Assembly (NCBI GenBank): GCA_963921825.1
Contig: OY997588.1
Coordinates: forward strand, 81,597,043 to 81,661,042
Origin: Erodium maritimum
Lineage: Eukaryota; Streptophyta; Magnoliopsida; Geraniales; Geraniaceae
Direction: 5' to 3'
Length of the DNA: 64,000 nucleotides
The notes under the pieces are model-generated. The model had not been told where the DNA came from and did no database searches. It worked only from the letters and a program-made list of their open reading frames with translations. Position 1 is the stretch's first letter. Every line of letters begins with the position of its first letter. The position numbers and the translations under genes were made by a program. Shown here one piece after another: positions 21,458-33,200 of the stretch.

Positions 21458-22850
21458 GGGCCAGCCACGCGGGTCCTTCGACCCAGGTCCTCTTTTTCGG
21501 GTCTTTAGCGGGTCAAGTCGGATCCGGAGCGGATTACGGGTCATCCGACCGGTTGGACAGAAACAATAAAAAAAAACTTTTTTTTTTCGGATTCATACGG
21601 AATTCGAAACAAGGGAAAGAAACTTGGATTATTCCTAAACGGTTTTCCCTTGATTCAAGAAACAAATTGGAACTAGTTCCTAAACGGTTTCTTGTTGATC
21701 GATCTTGTTTCTTGGAAACACGTGGAGATGATCAACTATTGTGGTTCAGTTCTAAACGTAGAACACGTATGAACATTTTTCGAATTCATACGGAATTCAT
21801 GGTTGAGGGAAATAAACATGGAATTTTAATTCCTAAACGTTTTCCCAAAAAGAAACAAACTTGGAATTCAATTCCTAAACGTGTTTCTTAATTTTTCAAA
21901 AAGAAAACAAATTGGAAATAATTTTCCTAAACGGTTTTCTAATTTGACAAAAAAAAAAGAGTTTAATTTCTGAGGAAATTATATTCTCGAACAAATTTTG
22001 AATTCATACGGAATTCATGATCGAGGGAAATAAACTTGGAATTTTAATTCCTAAACATTTTCCCAAAAGAAACAAACTTGGAATTCAATTCCTAAACGTG
22101 TTTCTTAATTTTTGAAGAAGAAAACAAATTGGAAATAATTTTCCTAAACGGTTTTCTAATTTGAAAAAAAAGGAGTTTTCTTTGCTTCAAGAATAATTTC
22201 TGAGGAAATTATATTCTCGAACAAATTTTGAATTCATACGGAATTCATGATCGAGGGAAATAAACTTGGAATTTTAATTCCTAAACGTTTTCCCAAAACA
22301 AACAAACTTGGAATTCAATTCCTAAACGTGTTTCTTAATTTTTCATGAAGAAAACAACTTGGAATTAAATTTCCTAAACGGTTTTCTATTTTGAAAAAAA
22401 AAACATATTTCTCCACAACGAATGGTGAAAAATATATATATAAATTTCCATGTAAGGGAAATTAACGTTTGTTTCAAGATTAATTTCCAAGGAAATTACG
22501 TATTTTTAAACAAAATTCGAATTCATACAGAATTCAAAAACGAGAGAAACGAACTTGGAATAAAATTTCTAAACGGGTTTCTCTACATTCGAGAGGGAAA
22601 CAAAGTGGAATATTTCCTAAACGGTTTCTTACTTTCCCGAAATTGGAAGAAGGATATAAATTGGAATTAATTCCAAAACGATTTCCTACTTTTCGAAAAC
22701 GTATTTTCACAACGGATCGTGGAAAAAGGGGGGGGGGGGGGGGCGAAGGTTCATTTTCTAAAAGTGATCAATCGTTATCTTGGAAAACACGTCAAGACGG
22801 TAAAATCCGCAAAGTACATCTGATTCGGTTCTAAACTGTAGAACACGTAC
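21458..22850. repeat. Tandem-repeat field with a CCTAAACGG core
   Basis: From about 21590 a unit of roughly 190-290 bp repeats about five times. Each unit begins gaattcatacggaattc (near 21590, 21782, 22000, 22231 and 22519). Each contains several shorter subunits of the form aaacttggaatt-aattcctaaacg. The core CCTAAACGG/T recurs many times. The subunits are partly palindromic around ggaattcaattcc. A run of 16 G lies at 22728-22743. No host gene is seen. The field may belong to the internal region of the LTR element whose 3' LTR is at 24012. Confidence 0.75.
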
Positions 22851-24011
22851 GAATAGATGAAAATCAAACGTGTTTTCAACAACTGGAAGTTATCCGATTA
22901 AAGAATGACAAATTGAATATGTTCAATTTAGTCTTAATTGGAATAAAACTATACACGAACTTGAAAAAAGAAAACGAATATTTTCGACTTTCAACGTACG
23001 AACGATTAAACTTAACTAATCGATTCGAATTCTGTGATACAAGTTAAATCGAACGTATCGATTTATTATTGACAAGATTAGTTTGATCGGTGAGCAATTA
23101 ATCGATTTATGTTTGCATTGCGAAACACGTTCGAACGATTAAATTTGGATTCTCAAATCAAGCTAATTTGTACTTTGACCAAGTTAAATGATTTCAATTT
23201 TGGATAATTATGAAAAGGGAAAAACCTTTTGTATAATTACTTGTAAATGTGGGGTCGGTCCCACTACACGGAATATTTCCGATCAACTAAGATCTGTGTC
23301 TACGACATATGTGTACAATTTAGTAGCTACTAATAAGACACAGAACTTGAGTTGACATAACAATTGATCTCAAACGTGATAACACCGCGGATCCGTCAAT
23401 CTAAACGAAATGTTACATTGAGATCTAGTTGAGAAAAAGACATCCAAGGGAATGTGATTGAAGCCCATTTAAAGGCGTTATGTGAAGGAAAACCCAACCT
23501 AGTTGACTGGAGATCCCAAGATCTAGGTTCAATGGGACAACCTAATTGCATAACCTGTGTACGGTCATTGTGGGGGTCCAACCCCGAGTCCATTCCTATG
23601 ATGCAAACAAGTGACGTGTGAAGGATAAGCATAGCTTTTAATGATTCCTGCATCAAGAGTATTGAGCAAAGTGAATCACCTATGTGAGAGGAAGTGGGGT
23701 CGCTTTAAGGGTGACTAATGGGGCTAGTCATCTTAAACTCTTGCAGAACCAGGCAGTGTCCATGACCATAACTGGCACACCAATGAGAACCAAACCGTGT
23801 TTGTTGGTATCTGTGTGGGGTATATGATCATCTGCACAAACGACATAATAGTTCAAGGACATCGCGTCTACTAGTCAGTCAGCAGAGTAAATATACTTTC
23901 ACAAGGGAAGGGTCAAGGATGAACATCTACCTATCCTATGCAGGTATCGACTTAGAGAAGTCACCGCTCCCTCGTTCCTTTTCCATTCCCATCACATTTT
24001 TGTGGGAGATT
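22851..24011 (+). mobile_element. Non-coding internal sequence upstream of an LTR, with polypurine tract
   Basis: No gag or pol similarity is recognised. It ends in the purine-rich ttgtgggagatt at 24000-24011, directly before a TGTTGG LTR start, as in the polypurine tract of plant LTR elements. It is therefore probably the internal end of a non-autonomous LTR element. No 5' LTR is found in the window. Confidence 0.45.
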
Positions 24012-24540
24012 TGTTGGAAAAAAGTGGTTAAAATGTGATTTTGTTGTTTTAAATGTGATTTATGGTATTAAATAAATTTTATAGTTTTAAATATGATTTA
24101 TGTAGTTGGTTGGCCATGACCTCTTAATGAGAGGCTTTTATGGGATTAGCTACCCCATAAAATTACCTTCTTATCCCTATTAGAGAGCCTATAAATACCA
24201 ACTTCCTAAATCATATTCTACACACTTCAAACACATCACAAATACCAAAAACACTTCACATATCAAAAACCACCTCTTTTTCTCCCAATGACGTTTTCAT
24301 TCTTCCTTTGTCCTGGTGATTTCTCTACACGGAGTTGAGTTCGCTGACGTTAGTCGTTGTATCCTGGGAGACCGCTGCCCATACGGGGCAGTCAAGTGTC
24401 TTAAGGAGACAGGAGTACCTGGACTCGACTAAACCCGAATTTCCTAAGCCGTAATCAGTAAGCTAGCTGATTCAGTGAAGGTTATTTCTTATTTGTTATT
24501 TCAATTTATTATTTTGTTTATTTGAATTTGTTTATCGTCA
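24012..24540 (+). mobile_element. LTR (3' copy), about 529 bp, plus orientation
   Basis: It starts TGTTGGAAAAAAG and ends TTATCGTCA. A TATA box (tataaata, 24190-24197) has a normal transcript-start spacing. It is preceded by a polypurine tract. There is no matching 5' LTR in the window and no coding domain, so the superfamily is unknown; the gtgggagatt-TGTTGG junction resembles Ty1/copia. It is a fossil. Confidence 0.55.
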
Positions 24541-24817
24541 ATATACTAACCTATACTCCCTACACAATAATAAGCAGAAGAATCTAAGAACAGTCAATAC
24601 ACACAATAGCCAAAGGTAGTACAAAATCGAGAAACAACCAAAACAATAAAAACCAGAGACCAATGGGTTTGTAGATTAGTGTAAAAAGTGAATTTCTTTA
24701 CGGTGAGCAAGGTCGTTTTCGTACTGTCCATCCCTGAACACGTGAATTCCACCCTCTGAGACCGATGACGTACTCGAGCTTCAAACAAACATGTGCAGGT
24801 CCTTGCTAGCGTCACCT

Positions 24818-25310
24818 TCATTTGCCTTCTTCTTCGCGCGATGTCCCGATCACCGAGGAGAAAATTCCGGCTCTGGTCGGCGTCGGATATGTGCCGTTCA
24901 CTCTTGTCGGGTGACCGAACACTTCGGTTCCGACCTCCTCGTCAAAACCGAAATGGGACTGGCCGGGGCTGACATAGGTGGCGTTCTTCTTGTTGACCAT
25001 GGAGTAGATATAGGTGTGGTTGAAGGTGCAGCCTCTCGGGGTGGGGTTCCAGGACAATTAAATCTTGGCAATGGTGAGGTTGGAGGGTCTGGGCGTCAAG
25101 GACACGCCGGATTGAGGCCCGTGGGAGCGGTGGGAGAAGATTTCGAACCTAGAGCTTGTGGATTTACGGACGGTGACGTCGAACTTGTCGTCTTCACCGA
25201 TCTCAGCGTCAGTCTGGAAAGGCTCCTTCCCATCCAAGGAAAGGACGTCGGATTCTACCCGGAAGGAGATGATGGAACTAACGGTGGCGGGGAACTGCTC
25301 GGCGATGATG
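24818..25310 (-). pseudogene. Unidentified coding-like remnant
   Basis: The minus strand holds one frame of about 164 codons with strong G/C at third positions, unlike its AT-rich surroundings. A single in-frame TAA lies at 25058-25060 and the frame ends with TGA at 24818. The protein has segments such as FPATVSSIISFRVES, DDKFDVTVRKS, SFNLT-like NLTIAKI, GCTFNHTYIYSMVN and a C-terminal EEEGK. Several N-glycosylation sequons (NKKNAT, NGT) suggest a secreted or membrane-exposed product. I do not recognise the family. AT-rich sequence that looks like a 3' UTR follows on the minus strand (24600-24810). The 5' end is cut by the LTR element starting at 25360. It is probably a decayed or captured host gene fragment. 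Confidence 0.4.
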
Positions 25311-25737
25311 TCGGATCGACGGTGTCTATGTATATGTAAGGGCTTCTTATGATCGATTGTGTTGGGTCTCGAGGTACGGTTGGAGATGAACCAACTCGCA
25401 GCAGAAAATCAATGAAAACCAAGACACGATTAAAACCATGAAACAACTAACAAAGAATGGATCCACAAGAGAAAAATTCCGCACTATTTTTTACCAAAAC
25501 AAGAACACTGGGTAACGAATGATGTGCTTGAGTCTCCAAGAACCCTACGTATCCACATGGGAATCAAAGCCACATAGTTCTTCCCTTTGAGGACTCAAGA
25601 ACACAAAATTGGAGGTGGGAGCTTGCCTTGGCCGAAATTGCAAGGGAGAGGAGGGAGAAGTTGTGTTTCATATTCTTGTCTTGTATTTGTTTATGTTGAA
25701 AAAAGATGACTTAAGCATAACAAACTCCATACTTGGT

Positions 25738-26140
25738 CATGTCCAGAGCGAGGGCTTCCGACGGCGTGCTGCCTTCTCTGTGGCCGGCGTGGTCCGATTC
25801 GTAGAGCACGTTGATGAGTGAGGGCGGCGGCGGGTGCGAGAGAGAGAGAGGGAGAGAGCGAGAGAACTGAGAGAGAGAGGGTCGTGTCTCGGGAGGCGTG
25901 CATGAAGTGAAGAAGATGCACAGTGTAGGGTTTGGGGAATGGGCTGGATTGGGCCTGGCGCGGCTTGGGCTCAGCGAGCTGGGCCTGGTCTGGGTTGTTC
26001 CCTCTTTTCTTTTCTTTTTCTTTTTCTTTTTGTTTTCTTTTTCTTTTGAAATTGGACCAAAATTCAACCCCTTTTTCAACCAACGATGTTCCAATATAAT
26101 AATTTAAATATTAATTATTTTAACCGGGGAGATCTTTACA
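25738..26140 (-). mobile_element. Possible Tekay-like LTR fragment inside the LARD-like element
   Basis: The sequence changes abruptly from the LARD LTR at 25737. It then shows a GA-rich tract, agggttt, several gggcctgg-type GC-rich blocks, a CT-rich tract and an end in gggagatctttaca at 26140. This order matches the last 400 bp of the Tekay-like LTR at 575-3208. It could account for the missing part of the 3' LTR by insertion or exchange. The assignment rests on layout more than on sequence identity. Confidence 0.35.
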
Positions 26141-27568
26141 CATTTGATCTACAACAGATAAAATTCAATCTGTAAACTGAATAAATTTTATGAAGATCAA
26201 GCTTAAACACCAACAATCGATTTTATACCTTTAGAATCTAAAACCAAGATCCTTGATTCGATCGATCAAGCTGCACGAAGGCTCACCACTCAATCAAGCT
26301 ATGTAGGTAGGACCTCGTCCAATCACATCCAGTGTGACTCTTAGCTAGGGTATGTACTTAAGTACACGTCTTACCCTATCTGATACCCTACCTCAACCCT
26401 AGCTGAGAATCGTAGTCGGGTCCACCAATTTTCAACTATCACCCGCCACTATGTAGGTGCTCCGCTAAGGCGTACGACACCCACATTTGTCATCCAAAGC
26501 TACTACCCCGCTTTCCCATGGATGCTCCGCTAAGGCGCACAACACTCATAGGACAGGGAGGTAGTAAGGTGTTGATAATTGGGAGGTATCGGACATGACC
26601 CGTTTTTACTTGTTCGGTTGTGTTTAAAACTTTTGGTACATCCTAGATGTGATGAGCACATCAACTACATTCTAAATGTAATGATGCCTCCAATTACATC
26701 CAATGTAATTCTTCCTTCGAACCCGTCAACTAGATCCAATGTAATGACGATTCTAAGGGCTCACACAAGGATTAAAATTCCAATTTTATCTTTGCATGTG
26801 AGGTGAAATGCTCAGTAAATAGAGTTAAGCATGCAATTCTAAAACACATAGAATTAATCATGCATAAACTAAACCAAGTATAAAACGATAAATGTGCACA
26901 TAATAGCCCCCTAAACTAACTCCCACTAGCTTCTTGAGCTCCACCGACTCCAAGCTGATGCCAACACCCGAAAAGCCACCAAATGACCTTTTCGCCCTTT
27001 CTTCGTCTTGAGCAAACTATTGCAATTTAATACATGACTCGCAGGTCGGGAATAAATAAATATTACAAATAAGTGATTCGACGAACACACCTTGAAAGAA
27101 TAATTACACGCTAACTCTAACGGCTCGCAGGCCGTGAAAAGCGGTAAATAATTAAAACAAGCTCGAGGCTATTATGTACACCATGCCAACATCACATCAC
27201 ACATCGTGTTATCAAACAAGCATGTTATCAAACATCATGTGATTTTCCAGTTTTAATTAATAGTCAAATTCCGAAAAATTTTGATGTTCGCCATGACGGT
27301 TCCAAACTCATCATAACTAACAAACTGGTTTAGCCTTGGCATATCAACCATCCAATGGTCATGCTTGGCCTAGCTCCATCCAACGGAGCCCCATTCGGTC
27401 TCGGTTTCGGCTCCCCGAGAGTCCCGTTCCCGAGACCCGAAAAATCAAAACTTTTTCAAAAAAATTTAAAAATTCATTTTACATGCATTAAACCCAGAAC
27501 AAGAATTTAAAACATGTTATCAAAACCGAAACTTTCAACACCGTCTTGTGAATCCCGAAGGTAGCACA
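26141..27568 (-). mobile_element. Non-coding interior of the LARD-like element
   Basis: No coding frame of note is present. Two copies of gctccgctaaggcg-acgacac occur (near 26459 and 26524), as do repeated atgtaatga/atccaatgtaat segments. The right end abuts the primer binding site. Nothing else is recognised. Confidence 0.5.
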
Positions 27569-27580
27569 GCTCTGATACCA
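27569..27580 (-). promoter_or_regulatory. Primer binding site (initiator tRNA-Met type)
   Basis: On the minus strand it reads TGGTATCAGAGC, one base from the 5' LTR end. This is the usual plant LTR-element primer site for initiator methionine tRNA. Confidence 0.85.
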
Positions 27581-29317
27581 CTGTTGGGTCTCAAGGTAGG
27601 GTTGGAGATGAACCAACTCGCAGCGGAAAATCAATGAAAACCAAGACACGATTAAAACCATGAAACAACTAGCAAAGAATGGATTCACAAGATAAAAATT
27701 CAGCACTATTTTTTACCAAAACAAGAACACCGGGTAACGAATGATGTCCTTGAGTCTCCAAGACACCTACGTATCCACATGGGAATCAAAGTCACGTAGT
27801 TCTTCCCTTTGAGGACTCAAGAACACAAAATTGGAGGTGGGAGCTTGCCTTGGCCGAAATTGCAAGGGAGAGGAGGGAGAAGTTGTGTTTCCTATTCTTC
27901 TCTTGTATTTGTTACGTTGAAAAAAGATGACTTAAATATAACAAACTCCATACTTGTCCAACTAAAGGCATGGGACAATCATGGTGACAAGTAAGGTGTA
28001 AATAGGACAAAGTATGGCTAGACAAGATGGGTTAGGTGGTGAATCACCAACACCTTAATCCTTGTCATGCTTACTTAGTACTAATTAATCAAGACTTGAC
28101 TCGTGGCCATTTCCAACGAGGTCCCATGATTCGCTCATCGCCTCCAAGCCTTCTATACCGAAAATGTCCAACATTATCCGACGCGATCAATCCCAAGACT
28201 CCAAGCCTTGTCTCGATCCGTAAAGTCCTATGCACTTACGGGCACATGACCCAAAACCTAGTTTTGGTCATGTCCTGAGACAACTCCCTTTTGGCCATTC
28301 TCCATAAATGTGTCAATGAGTTTCACCCTCTGGTGTGACCCTTAGGTTTATGCATGTCAATAGGTCAACGTATAATCCCATTTTACTTGATCCTATATAA
28401 GTGGCAACTAACGAGACTTTAGTATTGCCTGACGCTACATAACGAATCGACCTTGTCGATTCTAACCTTTCCGTCGTCTTTGTCACTATCATTTTATCTC
28501 CGATATCCTGATTGAGATAAGGCATAGAGCCTTCATCATTATTATTCTCAATTACTGTTCCTTGATATGTGAGATGAATGAATATGTGATACCCAGTATT
28601 ATGTGCATGGCCATGCTATTATTTTAGTCACTCTCGATCAAGCGGCCGAGAACCGATATATTTCCCATACCTTAGTATGAGGGATAAATCCCTTAGCCGT
28701 CTTTCGTGTCACTCATGTAGCCCGTCCCCAAGCCAATCCTGGCCATTATGGAAGCCCTGTTACGGACAACGTTAGGCTCAGGGAAAACTCAGTTGTTGAC
28801 TACATAGAGATCACAAAGACTCCTTGGTCTAAGGATACATGACAAGCTACGACACTGAATATGTTCATGACTTGATCTATGGCACATACTCAGAGCGGAT
28901 CGTCCACTATCATGTCCCACATGATATCTATGATCAGACTCCGGAATCCCATTCCAATGACTAACAGAACATAAGCCATAAAGAGCCATCTTTCATACTA
29001 GTCGCTTCTAGTGAAGCTTTGTTGACTAGGGACCCACCGAATGTGATCTATCTCGATCTATGGTTCTATTCGCATTTTGGGCATAGATAAGAGCACACAT
29101 CGATATGTTACTCCAACACATAAGTAATATAAAGCTGCTTTAATTTTATTGCTAACGATGATATATAGATTTGGACATTTAGGATTGAACTACGGGCACT
29201 AAGACTAACAGATTGAAGATGCGTAACGACAAAGAATAATCTGAGAAACTGAATGGGCGAGGGCTTGCGGCAGATGAGATCAAATGAATGGACGAGAAGA
29301 TTAGGTTTTTGAATTAG

Positions 29318-31090
29318 ATGAAACCTCCTGACGCTACGCCCTCAGTCCCCTCAGCCTCCAACCGTCCGTCTACCATCCTTCCTACCTACCTCTTCGTCTG
29401 CAATCTCCTTTTGGATTGCTCTTCTAAAAACCTTGCTGCTATCTTCAAAGAATTTGGTCCAGTCAACAGAGTCTTCCTCCTGCCACCTTCTCCAGCTCAG
29501 GCAAGAAGTTTGGCTTGTTTTCCTGGGAAGCCCCGACTCTGCGTCTGCTGCTATTGTTGCTCTCTTCCGCTCCTCATTTGGTTCAGAACGCTTCATTGTG
29601 GACTTCTGCAGAGGCCCGCAATGTGGAGCCATCCGTTCCTCTGCTCCCGCTCGATCCAACCTGCAGCCTGAACCCTCTTCGCACCTCTCCTTCAAGTATG
29701 TTTGTTTCCGGTCAGGCGGCATCGCCTCCTCCTCCTCCTTGCTTCTCTGGCTCTCGGAAGGCCATCGCTTGCTCTGTCTCTCCCAATCCTCTCTTGGCTT
29801 CCCTGCTCTGCAATTCGGTCATCAGAGTTTCCAGGTACAATCTCCCTTTGGCCTCTCTTCAGGCCGACCTCCCTTCCTCGATGCTCGTCCTTGTCCATCT
29901 TTTCGATCTAGGAAACAGAGCTTTTCTGATATATTTCTCCTCGGTCGAGGCCCATAAGTCTGTGGAAGCGAGTGTTTGGGTCGAGCTCCGTCCTCTTTTC
30001 TCTTACTTCTTCCTGGACCTGAATTTGGTTATGGATGGCGGTTGCTTCAGATGGGTTTCCCTGTTTGGAATTCCCATCCCCGGTTGGTCCTTGGACTCCA
30101 TTTGCAACATTGCTTTAACTATGGGGACAATTATCGTTGTCCACTCCTGCTCCTCCTCCCTCGATTTTCTGGATCAAGCGTTTGTTTTCATTTTCTCTCG
30201 CAATTGGAACCTTGGTGTTCTCACGATTGAGCTTCAAATTCAGAGCTCCAATTTCATGGTTAGGGTTGCTGGGCTCAAGCCTCATCTCGTCCCCGACTAT
30301 GAGAACGAGCCCGTCGACTTTAATGTTGGAGATTATAAGCATGAGCCCGGGGATTATGAAGATGGTGATGTACGGTTGGACGACGAATCCCCTCCCCGGC
30401 AACGTTGGAGACGGAATAACCGACCTTTGGGGTGGCTAATTCCCTTCACCATCGCCCTGTTGCATCTGTCTCCTTGCCTCCCCGTGTACGGCACCCATCA
30501 TCGGAGCCCAGATCTGATACATTCTCCTCGTCTTCTCCGATGGAGTTCCCCGAGGCTCTCGACCCTTCGGTTCTAAATATTGTGCGTCCCAATGCCTCTC
30601 GTGAACGTGCCATCACCTTTACTCGAAATGCTTCGGGTCCTGAGTTGCCGCTTGGGCTAGGAAATCAGAGCCTCGGTCCTGGCTCCTTGGGCCAGCTCTC
30701 ATCTGCCCCGGGCCTGCCCTCTATGGCTCTGGGTTGGTCTACCTCATCGTTGGGCCCTGCTTTGGACCACGTCCCAAAGCCCAGCTCTTTCTCTGTAGCT
30801 CCCGAGCCTCCGGCACACTGTCCCGAGCCTCAGAAATTCTCGTCCTTCATTGCCGACATCGCCTCCCCTTCTGTCGTCCCGGTTTCGAGCCCTTCCCGTC
30901 CCAAATGAAAGAATAAAAGGGTTAGAAATGGTCGTCATAAGCTCCTTCGGGCTCTCAAAGACATCAACACATCTCGCTCTTTTCGGAAGAAGTCAGAGGC
31001 CACACGGGAATGGTTCCTCTGCAAAATGTTGAGACTCACCTCTTCGTACGGCGACAAGGACACTATTAAAATGTTTGAAGATATTAGTTA
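29318..31090 (+). pseudogene. LINE ORF1 with RRM, decayed
   Basis: The ATG at 29318 opens a frame with an RRM start (TYLFVCNLL, then LAAIFKEFGPVNRVFLLP). The RRM continues in another frame (VWLVFLGSPDSASAAI, then FGSERFIVDFCRGP). Later frames give LDARPCPSFRSRKQSFSDI, then a region near 30030-30250 with RWVSLFGIPIPGWSLD that resembles the second conserved region of plant LINE ORF1. An acidic stretch follows, then a Pro/Ser-rich part and a basic C-terminal tract (KNKRVRNGRHKLLRALKDI) after a stop at 30906. At least three frameshifts or stops are visible. The product would be an RNA-binding LINE ORF1 protein. No reverse transcriptase follows. Confidence 0.6.
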
Positions 31091-31504
31091 ATGTTCGTGT
31101 GATCTTTTTTCTTGTTAATCTTTGTTCTTCTCTCTTTCGATTGTAATTTTCTTCGGAGGTGTATTGATTAGGGTTTTGAGAGCACTGATGGAAAAATCAG
31201 ATCACGTTGACAAGGACAATACAAGTTATAACTGGTAGGATTTAAAAGAAGTAGACATTCACGTAGATGTTAAAATAACCTGTCCTTTTTATTGGAAGGA
31301 TTAGGGATTAAGAAGACACGTACAGATTCCTAGAAGAAAAAAAGATACGTGAGGATACCGAATTGTATTATTGTATTGCGTGGCTGACCCGTTCATCATT
31401 TCTTCTGTTGTACTGTACGCAACATTAGTACTGGTACTGCTATCTTCTCTCGTGCTTATCCTTGAAGTCCAGAATCCCATAAATACATAAACATCCGAAC
31501 TTTA
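31091..31504. other. Unassigned sequence
   Basis: No gene or repeat family is recognised between the ORF1 fossil and the next retroposon. Confidence 0.5.
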
Positions 31505-31518
31505 ACTTAAAAAACACG

Positions 31519-33015
31519 AAAGACTTAGTAAGTTATTTGTGAAAAGAAAAGATGGCTCTCTCTCCCAACTTCTTGAGGTTCTCTCAAAATCCTATTGGGT
31601 TCTTCGTCTGGACCCCCATCGCCGTCACAGGCCCCCTCGCCCCTAACAACGCCCATCCCCGATCAGACGAGGTCGGATCTGCCTGTCCCCCATCTCCACG
31701 AAACGGATAGGGTCGACCCCGACCAGATCCCCTCACATGCAGAGGCCCGTCGGGTTACTGGGACCTCCGCCCAACATCAGGCGCGTCGCGCCGTTGCTCT
31801 CCCGATGCTGCCTGGACTGGTCGCTGCCCCCCCTCGGCATCCACCGCACACGACAGATCTGAAACACAAGCCGGGCTTGCCTTTGACGGATCTGCTGGAC
31901 AGGCTGGGCCAGCCTTCGCCCACCGAGACGTTGCTGGTCGCCGGCGACGCTGCTGGACCGGTGGTGTTCTGGCCGTCGTACACTGGCCTCTCGCCCATAC
32001 CAAGGGAGGACTACCGGGGCTTGGGGAACCTTCCCCGACCGATATAGTGCCCGACGGATACCCATCATCCCCTTTCGGCCGGAAGGGAACAGTATGACAG
32101 CCCTAGCTGTCCGAGGGTTGGCGCCTCATGGGGGACGCCTCCGGAGATGGACAGCCGCATCCCGCCGGCCCCGAATCTGAGCGACCCACCTCTGTACCCT
32201 GAGGTCCGATCGAGAGAGATTACCATGGGCGAGGAATCACTCAGTGCATGCATTTCAAAGTCTGATTTTCTGGCTAAGGTTAACAAAGATGGGTTAACCA
32301 CTACCTTGCAGGGGGCGGCTATGGAGCACCCAACCCGCCACCCAGGCCCACAAAGCCTGACCTCCTGGCTAACATCCTTCCTGCGACTGGGCCGGTGATC
32401 CGAGCTCCTCCCGGACTCAATGCAATTATGAGGAATGAAGAGGAGACAGATCCACGGGGCTATCTGGCGGACTCTCTGAACACCGGAAGCAGGCCGATGT
32501 ACCTCTGTCCACCGGGGTTACAGAAGCACAGGGGTGACCTGACTGTTCCGCCACAGCCCTGGTATCTGCCCGCGGTGGTGGAGGCAACAGCTGCTGGAGC
32601 GGAGGCTCAGAGGCCTCCGATGGAGGAATGATTAGTTCCAGCAGGGGTGGGTGGAGTCGGTCCCAGACTATACCTACAGACCCGGGACAACCACTGCTGG
32701 GAGGTTCCGGGAAGCCTGCATCTTCAGCACCAATTATCTTTATTTCTTGTTATTCCTGTTTTAGTTGTTGGGACCTTTTAGTTTCTGTTGTTTTTGGATT
32801 TTGGTTTGTTTCCCCCCGTTACTTTGAAACGACGGTAGGGGGTTGTCTTGAGTTATTGCCCACGAATTTGTGCGGGCTAAACTTATGGGTCCATGAGCGT
32901 TGGGCTTGCTACGGTCGGCCTGGACAAATATCTGGAACCCGAGGCGGTCACGCCTCACACTGTTTGATTGTCGTTTGGCATTAATGAAATTGCCGGTTAC
33001 TCGTTTCAAAAAAAA
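31519..33015 (+). mobile_element. RT-less LINE-like retroposon with 14-bp TSD
   Basis: A 14-bp direct repeat ACTTAAAAAACACG flanks the element (31505-31518 and 33016-33029). It ends in a poly(A) tail after tggcattaatgaaattgccgg, a tail typical of plant L1. The body is GC-rich. An ATG at 31553 and later Pro/Arg-rich frames (for example VIRAPPGLNAIMRNEEETDP, 32395-32631) resemble the variable C-terminal part of LINE ORF1. No reverse transcriptase is seen. The tail and target duplication prove retroposition. The parent LINE family is inferred. Confidence 0.7.
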
Positions 33016-33200
33016 ACTTAAAAAACACGTGATAACTCTACATGCGCAACCACTGACCACTTAACGTGGCCTGTCGATCTCAAATGGGAAAATAAAATTG
33101 ATATACTAATTTATAATTATTATTTATAAAATATATAATATAAATTTATAAACAAAAAATAATCATTAGTCAAGGAATAAAAAAATTAATTAAATTACTA

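Larger units (their letters stand above)
25360..29210 (-). mobile_element. Non-coding LTR element (LARD-like), TSD-bounded
   Basis: The element is flanked by a perfect 5-bp duplication GATTG (25355-25359 and 29211-29215). The minus-strand 5' LTR is 27582-29210 (starts TGTTAGTCTT, ends GACCCAACA). A primer binding site complementary to initiator tRNA-Met lies next to it (27569-27580). The 3' LTR is present only as its terminal 25360-25737 part. The interior shows no gag or pol similarity, so it is a large non-autonomous derivative. A related solo LTR lies at 5094-6743. It is a fossil that lost most of one LTR. The age cannot be given because the LTRs do not overlap fully. Confidence 0.75.

Noticed and set aside
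21590-22690. CRISPR-like array
   Set aside because: The repeats are long, diverged and without unique spacers of constant length, and the DNA is plant nuclear.
24791-25339. 182-codon plus-strand open frame
   Set aside because: It is the antisense shadow of the GC3-rich minus-strand frame 24818-25310. Its Gly/Val-rich protein shows no domain.
25691-26107. Several overlapping 70-130 codon frames
   Set aside because: They are produced by GA- and CT-rich low-complexity sequence in an LTR-like fragment. There is no domain.
29351-30402. Minus-strand frames of 68-123 codons
   Set aside because: They are antisense to the RRM and ORF1 region, which has recognisable motifs on the plus strand.
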